From positions 1-5,460 of the forward strand of contig CAMXTM010000165.1 of assembly GCA_947246775.1 (NCBI GenBank): a stretch of 5,460 nucleotides of DNA, written 5' to 3'. The position numbers were made by a program, and so were the translations under genes. The number at the start of each line of letters is the position of its first letter. The stretch's first letter is position 1. The notes beneath the pieces are model-generated. The model had not been told where the DNA came from. It worked only from the letters and a program-made list of their open reading frames with translations, and made no database searches. This DNA comes from an uncultured Clostridium sp. (GTDB lineage: Bacteria; Bacillota; Clostridia; Lachnospirales; Anaerotignaceae). Below are positions 1 through 5,460 of the stretch, one piece after another.

Positions 1-933
1 TTCCCCCATTGCAAGATAATAGCTCAACATAACTATCAATTCCGCTTGTTTTTTGGCATCATTTTTAACTGTCCCCAACAGTTTCCCCTCTTTCATTGCT
101 TCCATTGCAGGTGCAATGCCATCAATTCCGACAACAGCAGGCAGTGCTTTACCAGCATTTTCATAAGCGTCAATTGCTCCTAATGCCATATCATCATTGT
201 TGCACAATATCAATTCAATGTTATCATACAATTGTAGCCATTGATTCATTTTTGTCTCTGCCTGTCCTCTCAGCCAATTTGCAGTATCACCAGCAAGTTT
301 ATCCATTTGTATACCCGATTCTGTAATTGTTTTTACAGCATATTCTGTTCTTAAAAGTGCATCTTGATGTCCTTGCTCTCCCTCAAGTACAACATATTGT
401 AGTTTTCCATCACCATTTTTATCCATAGCACCATTATTTTTGTAATAATTCTCTACTACAATTTTACCCTCTAATTTGCCGCTCTCCATTGCTTCCGCGC
501 CTACATAATACACCTTGTTCCAACGCTCTAAATCCTCTTTGACAGGTTCTCTATTAAAAAACACGACAGGAATATCTGCTACTTTTGCTTTATCAATTAC
601 GGTTGCAGCAACCGTTCTATCTACCAAATTGACACAGAGTACATCACAGCCTTGCTCAATCAATTTGTCAATTTGGTCATTTTGCACAGTTTGATTTCCT
701 TTTGCGTCCATTGTGTGCATTACAATTTTGATATTTTTTTTCTGCTCTCCTTCCTTAATTGCCTCTTCCATGCTAGAAACAATGGTAGAAATAAAAGTAT
801 CATCTCTTCTATAAACTGTAAAGCCAATTTTAATTTCTGGTATGGTACTTGTTTTTTCTGTTGGCTTATTGCTACAACCTATTTGCCACAGTAAAAACAC
901 AGCACAAACTAGCACACCAATTTTTTTAAACAT
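1..933 (-). CDS. mglB: MglB-type galactose/glucose-binding lipoprotein of an ABC importer (partial, C-terminus off the left edge)
   Basis: This is the extracytoplasmic receptor that would deliver D-galactose or D-glucose to an MglA/MglC ABC importer. The reading frame is open for 311 codons from ATG at 933 to the window edge. Compared with the E. coli protein (332-residue precursor), about 40 C-terminal residues are missing. Residues 5-19 are a hydrophobic signal followed by Cys20, giving a probable lipoprotein, although the -3 position is Gln (QIGC), which is atypical. By alignment from memory with E. coli MglB, all main sugar contacts are present: Asp45, Phe47, Asn102, His189, Asp191, Arg195, Trp220, Asn246, Asp271 and Asn291. 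The EF-hand-like calcium loop is also kept (Asp171, Asn173, Asp175, Gln179, plus Glu240). AGGAGG at 940-945 lies six bases before the ATG. The gene starts 10 bases after the anchored sensor gene, so it is probably in the same operon. Family assignment is strong; glucose versus galactose preference cannot be read from the sequence. Confidence 0.93.
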   Translation of the reverse strand, partial: MFKKIGVLVCAVFLLWQIGCSNKPTEKTSTIPEIKIGFTVYRRDDTFISTIVSSMEEAIKEGEQKKNIKIVMHTMDAKGNQTVQNDQIDKLIEQGCDVLCVNLVDRTVAATVIDKAKVADIPVVFFNREPVKEDLERWNKVYYVGAEAMESGKLEGKIVVENYYKNNGAMDKNGDGKLQYVVLEGEQGHQDALLRTEYAVKTITESGIQMDKLAGDTANWLRGQAETKMNQWLQLYDNIELILCNNDDMALGAIDAYENAGKALPAVVGIDGIAPAMEAMKEGKLLGTVKNDAKKQAELIVMLSYYLAMGE

Positions 934-943
934 ATAATTCCTC

Positions 944-1906
944 CTATCTAACAAAAGGAAATAACAATCTTTGATTTTCTTTTGTATACATATTTCCTCG
1001 ATTGACAAAAGCATAGTCAATCATACCTTCTTCTTTTTCTTCTATTTTATGTAATACTTCCATCGCAGTACGTATGCTCAAATAGCCTAAATTAAAGTCA
1101 TTTTGTATGATTGCTGCTGTAATTTCATCTTTTTCTATGTAAGAAAGTGTTTTTGATGTCATACCAAAACCATAGACCATAATATTTTGCTCTGACAAAC
1201 GCTGTACAGTTTCTGCTGCAATATCTAATGCAGTTGGCTCTAGTGCAATAATAATATCAGGTTGTTCTTGTTGTATGATATTTTCTAAACTTTGTATCGC
1301 ACTTTCACAAAGCGAAAAGGGTTGTCTTATCATGCTATTTGCTCTGTTTTCTAACATAGAAAGTAACGCCATTTTTCTTTTATTGATAAAATCACACTGG
1401 GTACTACTTTCCAACAGCAATATTTTTTTATTAAAAACACCTTTTACAAATATTTTTTTACCTAATTCTCTGCCCATTTGTTCATCTTGTCCCAAAACTA
1501 CAGCAGAAATGCCTGCACTTTCTATCGTACTTCCCATACAGATAATTGGAATTTTTTCGTTCATTTTTTGTATGGCATTTTGAACTTGTTCATCTTCTAT
1601 TGGTGTAATAACAATTGCTTCTGCTCCACCGTTAATTTCTCTTTCTATCAACCTTTGCTGTTCCTCCGCACTGTTTTGCTCTGTGAGCGTCAAAATACTC
1701 ATCTCTACGTCCATGTCATTTGCTGCTTGCTCTAGTCCCTGTTGTAAATTTACGATGGCATCACTGCTGCTTTCTCTAGTAATCACAGAAATTTTAGTAT
1801 AGACAGATTGCATATGCTGTTGTTGTGCATTAAATGAGATAAAATAAAATATGCCCAAAAATAGCACCACAATGGAAAATATTAAAAATATGTTTTTTAA
1901 CTTCAT
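944..1906 (-). CDS. Membrane-anchored RbsB-like periplasmic-binding-fold protein, probable sugar sensor partner of the kinase
   Basis: This 320-residue protein probably senses a ligand outside the cell and signals through the adjacent kinase. Residues 5-25 form one hydrophobic segment after a short Lys-rich start, with no lipobox cysteine, so it looks like an uncleaved signal anchor. Residues 37-285 resemble the two-lobed ribose-binding (Peripla_BP_4/LacI sugar-binding) fold: a first strand SVITR, the GGAEAIVITP stretch at 93-102, ICMGS at 122-126, and the second-lobe strands at 161-166, 217-222 and 242-248. The usual pocket residues are altered: IALEPTA (220-226) stands where transport receptors have an N-D motif, and GFGM (246-249) where they have GFD. 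I chose ATG at 1906 because GGGGAGG (1916-1922) lies nine bases upstream and the ATG overlaps the kinase stop as ATGA. An in-frame GTG at 1924 would add six residues but lies within that binding site. A role as a second transport receptor is possible but less likely without a lipobox. Confidence 0.82.
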   Translation of the reverse strand: MKLKNIFLIFSIVVLFLGIFYFISFNAQQQHMQSVYTKISVITRESSSDAIVNLQQGLEQAANDMDVEMSILTLTEQNSAEEQQRLIEREINGGAEAIVITPIEDEQVQNAIQKMNEKIPIICMGSTIESAGISAVVLGQDEQMGRELGKKIFVKGVFNKKILLLESSTQCDFINKRKMALLSMLENRANSMIRQPFSLCESAIQSLENIIQQEQPDIIIALEPTALDIAAETVQRLSEQNIMVYGFGMTSKTLSYIEKDEITAAIIQNDFNLGYLSIRTAMEVLHKIEEKEEGMIDYAFVNRGNMYTKENQRLLFPFVR

Positions 1907-1922
1907 TTTTTTACGCCTCCCC
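1903..1922 (-). promoter_or_regulatory. Ribosome binding site and ATGA stop/start overlap joining kinase and sensor genes
   Basis: On the minus strand GGGGAGG (1916-1922) lies nine bases before the ATG at 1906, and this ATG shares its last bases with the kinase stop TGA (1903-1905). This decides the sensor start at 1906 over the upstream GTG and predicts translational coupling, with both proteins made in linked amounts. Seven A residues (1906-1912) precede the stop. Confidence 0.8.
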
Positions 1923-3702
1923 ACTGTTCGGCATTTTCATAAGGCACAAGTGGTAATTTAATTCTAACAGTTGTACCAACGTCTGCTTCACTCAATATAG
2001 TTAAACCATAGTTTTCACCAAAATATAGTTGTATTCTTTCATGCACATTTTTTAAACCAATGCCACTACCTTTTCCTCTATGTTTGCTATCTCTTTTTAA
2101 AAGTCCATCGATTTGTTCTTCAGGTATGCCCATACCATTATCTTTGACATCAATATAAAGTACATTTTCTTTTTGATAAGCATTCACTTCAATTTCTCCA
2201 TCACCGTCCATAAATTCTACACCATGATACACTGCATTTTCTAACAATGGCTGTATAATTAGCTTAATGGTTGTCATATGTAAGATTTCTTTTTCTGCAT
2301 GAATATGAAATGTAAATTTGTCCCGAAAACGCATATGCTGTATTGTGATGTAACTGCCTGCATGGTTTAGTTCATCTTCTAATGTGATAATATTTTTTCC
2401 TTTGCTCAAACCAATTCTAAAAAATCCTGCAAGCGATGTCACCATAACAATTGCTTCTTGATACTTTTCATTTTCTATTGTCCACACAATTGAATCTAAT
2501 GTATTATATAAAAAGTGAGGATTGATTTGACTTTGTAATGCATCAAACTCACTTTTTCTTTTGGATTCCTGTTCTGTTACAATATCTTGCATCAGTTTTC
2601 TCATTTGTTCTGCCATAGATTTTATGGTTTCTCCTAAGTGACGGATTTCATAAGAACCACCTATTGCAATGGGAACATCTAAATGTCCTTTTTCCAGTTC
2701 TTTTACAGACTTTTCTAGTTCCATAATTGGGTTTGCAATTTTAGATGACACAAAGATATTTGCAGCAAGCAAAAGCGAAATTGTAAACAAAAATAAAAAT
2801 AATACAAATACTCTAATCTGAAAATTATTTTGAAAAATTTCTTCCATAGAGCAAACACCTACAATTTTCCAACCTGTATAACCTACTGTTTTGACTGTAA
2901 CAAGTCTTTTTTGTTTTCCAAAATGTTCTACATGGCTACCATCTTCATATTTTGCTGCTTGGATATTATTTTCCTGTTCTAAATTAGAATAGATTAGCTG
3001 TTGTCTAGGGTGATAGATAATTTCACCATTGTTGCTCATTAAATAAACATAGCCTGATTTTCCTAAGTCAATATTTTTAAAAATTTGCTCTATGCCGCTA
3101 AAATTCATGTCTACCAACAAAATACCTGTTTCTGTCTTTCCGCCTGTAATCAGTTCTACAGAACGGCTTAAGGATACTACCCATTTATATTTATAATCTA
3201 CATCTTCAAATAAATTTTGCACATGGGGCGTAGAAAAGTGGATATTTTCCATTTTGTATTGCGCTTCATAAAACCAGCTTTCTCTGTTGGGTTCTGCTGT
3301 TTTTTTGAGTCTTGCCAATGGTGTAGCATCAATCAAATTTCCCTCTCTATCAAAAACAGCAATGCTGACAACACTTTCTCTGTTAGATTCATAAAGCAAA
3401 TTCATATCACTATTAAAACTTTGTTCTGCCATGTCACAGTTTTGCAGCACACGATAGCGCATAGTGTCTGATGTCTTCATTAAATTTCTAAGGTAGCTGT
3501 CTAAATTCATATTGACCTGATTAACCATTCTTTTGTTATTTTCTTCTAACGTTGCTTCATTGACAGCAGAAAAACGCAAATATAAAGATGTACCAATAAA
3601 AACACTACCAAATACCGCCACAATACTAAAACAAATTGAAATGACAAAACGAATATCTTTTTTTGTAAAATATTGTATTATATTTTGTATGTTTTGTTTC
3701 AT
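1903..3702 (-). CDS. YesM-type sensor histidine kinase with extracellular Cache-like domain
   Basis: This 599-residue membrane kinase would autophosphorylate on His396 and pass the phosphate to the regulator encoded just upstream. The visible order is: TM1 about 18-42; an extracellular region about 43-296 with double-Cache features (ESWFYEA at 141-147, GYVYLMSNNGEIIYHP at 217-232, GYTGWKIVG at 274-282); TM2 about 297-318; HAMP linker about 319-372; the His_kinase domain with QINPHFLYNTLD at 392-403; and the HATPase domain with the N box PLLENAVYHG (485-494), DNGMG (521-525) and GSGIGL (545-550). All expected catalytic motifs are intact and the length is normal for YesM/LytS-like kinases. The ATG at 3702 has AGGTGGAG (3711-3718) eight bases upstream. 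It follows the regulator gene by 21 bases and overlaps the next gene as ATGA, suggesting translational coupling. Family assignment is firm; the ligand is unknown. Confidence 0.95.
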   Translation of the reverse strand: MKQNIQNIIQYFTKKDIRFVISICFSIVAVFGSVFIGTSLYLRFSAVNEATLEENNKRMVNQVNMNLDSYLRNLMKTSDTMRYRVLQNCDMAEQSFNSDMNLLYESNRESVVSIAVFDREGNLIDATPLARLKKTAEPNRESWFYEAQYKMENIHFSTPHVQNLFEDVDYKYKWVVSLSRSVELITGGKTETGILLVDMNFSGIEQIFKNIDLGKSGYVYLMSNNGEIIYHPRQQLIYSNLEQENNIQAAKYEDGSHVEHFGKQKRLVTVKTVGYTGWKIVGVCSMEEIFQNNFQIRVFVLFLFLFTISLLLAANIFVSSKIANPIMELEKSVKELEKGHLDVPIAIGGSYEIRHLGETIKSMAEQMRKLMQDIVTEQESKRKSEFDALQSQINPHFLYNTLDSIVWTIENEKYQEAIVMVTSLAGFFRIGLSKGKNIITLEDELNHAGSYITIQHMRFRDKFTFHIHAEKEILHMTTIKLIIQPLLENAVYHGVEFMDGDGEIEVNAYQKENVLYIDVKDNGMGIPEEQIDGLLKRDSKHRGKGSGIGLKNVHERIQLYFGENYGLTILSEADVGTTVRIKLPLVPYENAEQWGGVKK

Positions 3703-3723
3703 TTTCTATACTCCACCTTACGA

Positions 3724-5331
3724 TTATAAAGCTCTATTGTTTCGATACTGTGAGGGAGAAATACCAAAATGCTTTTTAAAAACATAACTAAAATAGTTTG
3801 GTTCTGTATAACCTACTTTTGCCGAAATCACATATGTTTTGTCATCTGTAGTATCCAGCAGTTTTATCGCTTCTTCCATGCGAACATTGGTTAAATAGCT
3901 AATAAAATTAGAGCCTGTCTCTCTTTTAAATATGGTAGAAAAATAAGCAGGGCTGACATGAATATGACGACAAACCATTTCCACTGAAACAGAGCTATTG
4001 CCATAATTTCTTTGTACAAACTCTTTTGCCTTTTCTGCTAAAATTTTTGCAGAATCAATTCTTTCCCTTTTAATTTTGGCATTGATATTAAAAGAAATTT
4101 CCGTTAGCCATTTTTTGACTTCTTCCAATGATTCATAGTCCTGCATAGAAAAATAGCCCTTAAAATTTGTACCAAATATTTCGTTTAAGTCTAACTGATA
4201 GGATTTTATAATTTTAAACAATTCAGAAAGCAACTCTGTCATATAAATTTGATATTGGCTTATGCTTGTGTTTGCCTCCTTAAAATGGTCTATCATATGG
4301 CTAACTGTTTTTTTTATTTCCTCTGGAGTATTTAATTTAATTGCACTGATTAGTGCCTTTTGCTCTGAATCATCTAATTGTATTCCTTGTGCATTTGGTT
4401 CTACATCATCAATAAAAATTGCCCTATCATCTAGCAAAACTCGATAGTCTAAAGCATTGAATGCACCCTCAAAAGAATATCTTAAGTGGGACAATTTATG
4501 GCAAACAGAGCCAATACCTGCTGTTACAGAAAGCTCTAGCACATTTTTTGCAGTATCACAAATGCGGTTGATAGCGCTAACATATCCCATAATATCCTCT
4601 TTTTTTTCAAATAATGACAAGATTACTAAAGCGTCATTATATAAAAAATTAATTGTTTTATATACTCTTGCTAAATTTTCATTTACAATTTGTTGCAAAG
4701 AAATCGGAACTAATTCCGCTTGTCCTGAAAGAGAGCCTTTTCCACCATTTTCTTTGGTATCTCCTTTTATAACAGTTACTGACCAGCAATTTGCTTTTAA
4801 ATCAATATCATATTGTTTTATCAATATATCAATTTCTTCTTCTGAAAATTTTCCCTCTACTAAGCTAGAAAAAAATTGCTGGCGCAACAATGGTAAACTT
4901 TGTATATAATTTTGTCTTAAAATTTCTACATCTCGTCTTTCTTTCATTTCATGGTCTAGTTGTTTTTTTAGTTTTTGCAGTAACATTGTTACTTCTTTAG
5001 AATCTACTGGTTTTAATATATATTCTGATGCATTGATTTTAATTGCTTGTTTCGCATATTCAAAATCATCAAAACCAGAAAAAAGTACCAGTTTTGTCAA
5101 AGGCATTTCTACAGACAGAATTTCTCCCAGTTCTAAACCACTCATAAAAGGCATTTTAATATCTGTCATCACTACATCAGGGTGAATTTTTTCTGCCAAT
5201 TCTAGTGCTTCTCTGCCATTTGAGGCATCTCCTGCCAATATAAATCCGTTTGCTTCCCAGTCTATTTTTTTAATAATGCCTTGTCTAATTTCTTTTTCAT
5301 CATCTGCTAACAACACTTTATAATATGACAT
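3724..5331 (-). CDS. YesN-type response regulator with AraC-family DNA-binding domain
   Basis: This 535-residue cytoplasmic transcription factor is the likely partner of the adjacent YesM-type kinase. The receiver domain spans about 3-125, with the acidic pair Asp10/Asp11, phosphoacceptor Asp57 (TDIKMP), Ser85 and Lys107 (LKPVD) all present. A coiled, charged stretch (about 111-145) leads to a middle region. Within it, residues about 183-310 resemble the degenerate GGDEF-like domain of CdaR/PucR-type regulators (SVTAGIGS at 268-275 followed by a YSFEGAFNAL helix). No intact GGDEF active-site motif is present, so no cyclic-di-GMP synthesis is expected. The C-terminal AraC domain (about 425-535) has two helix-turn-helix units, about 449-472 and 498-521, ending in GISPSQYR. 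The ATG at 5331 is supported by GGAGGG (5337-5342) five bases upstream. As the first gene of the operon it probably activates its own transcription and the downstream sugar importer; that target is inferred from position only. Confidence 0.95.
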   Translation of the reverse strand: MSYYKVLLADDEKEIRQGIIKKIDWEANGFILAGDASNGREALELAEKIHPDVVMTDIKMPFMSGLELGEILSVEMPLTKLVLFSGFDDFEYAKQAIKINASEYILKPVDSKEVTMLLQKLKKQLDHEMKERRDVEILRQNYIQSLPLLRQQFFSSLVEGKFSEEEIDILIKQYDIDLKANCWSVTVIKGDTKENGGKGSLSGQAELVPISLQQIVNENLARVYKTINFLYNDALVILSLFEKKEDIMGYVSAINRICDTAKNVLELSVTAGIGSVCHKLSHLRYSFEGAFNALDYRVLLDDRAIFIDDVEPNAQGIQLDDSEQKALISAIKLNTPEEIKKTVSHMIDHFKEANTSISQYQIYMTELLSELFKIIKSYQLDLNEIFGTNFKGYFSMQDYESLEEVKKWLTEISFNINAKIKRERIDSAKILAEKAKEFVQRNYGNSSVSVEMVCRHIHVSPAYFSTIFKRETGSNFISYLTNVRMEEAIKLLDTTDDKTYVISAKVGYTEPNYFSYVFKKHFGISPSQYRNNRAL

Positions 5332-5398
5332 TATATCCCTCCAAAATTTTATTCTTTATGGACATTTTAAATATATTTTTCTATTTTAATTTATTCTT

Positions 5399-5427
5399 AT
5401 TTTAGCATTTTTTCATAATAAAGTCAT
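5399..5427 (-). promoter_or_regulatory. Candidate sigma-70/sigma-A-type promoter of the operon
   Basis: Read on the minus strand, ATGACT (5422-5427; 4 of 6 matches to TTGACA) is separated by exactly 17 bases from TAAAAT (5399-5404; 5 of 6 matches to TATAAT). Transcription would start near 5392, giving an untranslated leader of about 60 bases before the regulator ATG. The surrounding DNA is very AT-rich, so chance matches are common. The weak -35 box would suit an activator-dependent promoter. This is a prediction from consensus only. Confidence 0.5.
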
Positions 5428-5454
5428 TTTTATTTTTATAGAAGTTTTTAGCAT
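5400..5454 (-). repeat. Direct repeat ATGCTAAAA (two copies) flanking the candidate -35 box
   Basis: Two exact copies of ATGCTAAAA on the minus strand lie at 5446-5454 and 5400-5408. AraC-family regulators often bind directly repeated half-sites near a promoter, so these could be operator sites for the regulator encoded next to them. The downstream copy overlaps the -10 element, which is unusual for an activator site, and the 46-base spacing is wide. AT-rich sequence makes chance repetition plausible. Confidence 0.25.
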
Positions 5455-5460
5455 ACTTTT

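Larger units (their letters stand above)
5332..5460 (-). promoter_or_regulatory. AT-rich upstream leader and regulatory region of the sensor/importer operon
   Basis: These 129 bases hold no open gene. They contain the regulator's ribosome binding site (GGAGGG, 5337-5342), the candidate promoter at 5399-5427, and a nine-base direct repeat ATGCTAAAA (minus strand) at 5400-5408 and 5446-5454. The repeat copies start 46 bases apart; one overlaps the -10 box and the other lies about 20 bases upstream of the -35 box. I saw no obvious catabolite-repression (cre) palindrome, riboswitch or terminator hairpin. The gene to the right, if any, is outside the window. Confidence 0.55.

Noticed and set aside
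183..310. Middle region of the response regulator (residue numbers given) as an active diguanylate cyclase
   Set aside because: The region looks like the degenerate GGDEF-like domain of PucR/CdaR regulators and has no GGDEF/GGEEF active-site loop.
96..894. Plus-strand open frames of 76 and 80 codons in the left part of the window
   Set aside because: This stretch is the minus-strand MglB gene, with its sugar contacts and calcium loop conserved; the plus-strand products are His/Gln- or Phe-rich with no family resemblance.
1275..1735. Plus-strand open frames of 102 and 85 codons inside the anchored-sensor gene
   Set aside because: They lie antisense to a gene with a clear fold and a good ribosome binding site, have no recognisable domain and overlap one another. 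They are frame shadows.
1907..1924. GTG at 1924 as the start of the anchored sensor
   Set aside because: The GTG sits inside the GGGGAGG ribosome binding site of the better ATG at 1906, and would make a 22-base overlap with the kinase instead of the typical ATGA overlap.
3217..3787. Two plus-strand open frames of 84 codons within and beyond the kinase gene
   Set aside because: They are antisense to the Cache and TM1 coding regions and show no domain or convincing ribosome binding site.
4457..4909. Plus-strand 150-codon open frame antisense to the response regulator
   Set aside because: It lies entirely inside the regulator's middle domain, has a low-complexity Ser/Phe-rich product with no motif, and is best explained as a shadow of AT-rich codon use.
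5337..5390. Short palindromes (AAATATATTT, AAAATTTT) in the leader as a terminator or riboswitch
   Set aside because: They are short AT-only self-complementary stretches with no GC stem, expected by chance in such AT-rich DNA.

Overview
The window is AT-rich (roughly one third G+C by eye). Its strong AGGAGG-type ribosome binding sites, lipoprotein-style transport protein and YesM/YesN-type two-component pair point to a low-GC Gram-positive, most likely a member of the Clostridia (a Lachnospiraceae-like organism is my guess). No phylogenetic marker is present, so this rests on style and gene families only.

All four supported genes lie on the minus strand and read from right to left. They are tightly packed and look like one operon. 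From upstream to downstream: a 129-base AT-rich leader and promoter region (5332-5460); a YesN-type response regulator with an AraC DNA-binding domain (3724-5331); after 21 bases, a YesM-type membrane sensor histidine kinase with an extracellular Cache region (1903-3702); overlapping it by the four bases ATGA, a membrane-anchored RbsB-like sugar-binding-fold protein (944-1906); and after 10 bases, the start of an MglB-type galactose/glucose-binding lipoprotein of an ABC importer. The last gene runs off the left edge and lacks its C-terminal end. No terminator-like hairpin is apparent between any two genes.

The arrangement suggests a sugar-sensing three-component system co-transcribed with the transporter it controls. 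The anchored binding-fold protein and/or the kinase's own Cache domain would sense a ligand outside the cell. The kinase would phosphorylate the regulator at Asp57, and the regulator would activate the operon and the mgl-type importer. This resembles the XylFII-LytS-YesN D-xylose system described in Clostridium beijerinckii. Here, however, the kinase has its own large extracellular Cache region and the downstream transporter is of the galactose/glucose type. The most interesting points are this dual-input architecture, loss of the usual sugar-contact residues in the anchored sensor, and an in-frame A-AAA-AAA run at the kinase/sensor junction. I saw no RNA genes, mobile elements or CRISPR arrays.
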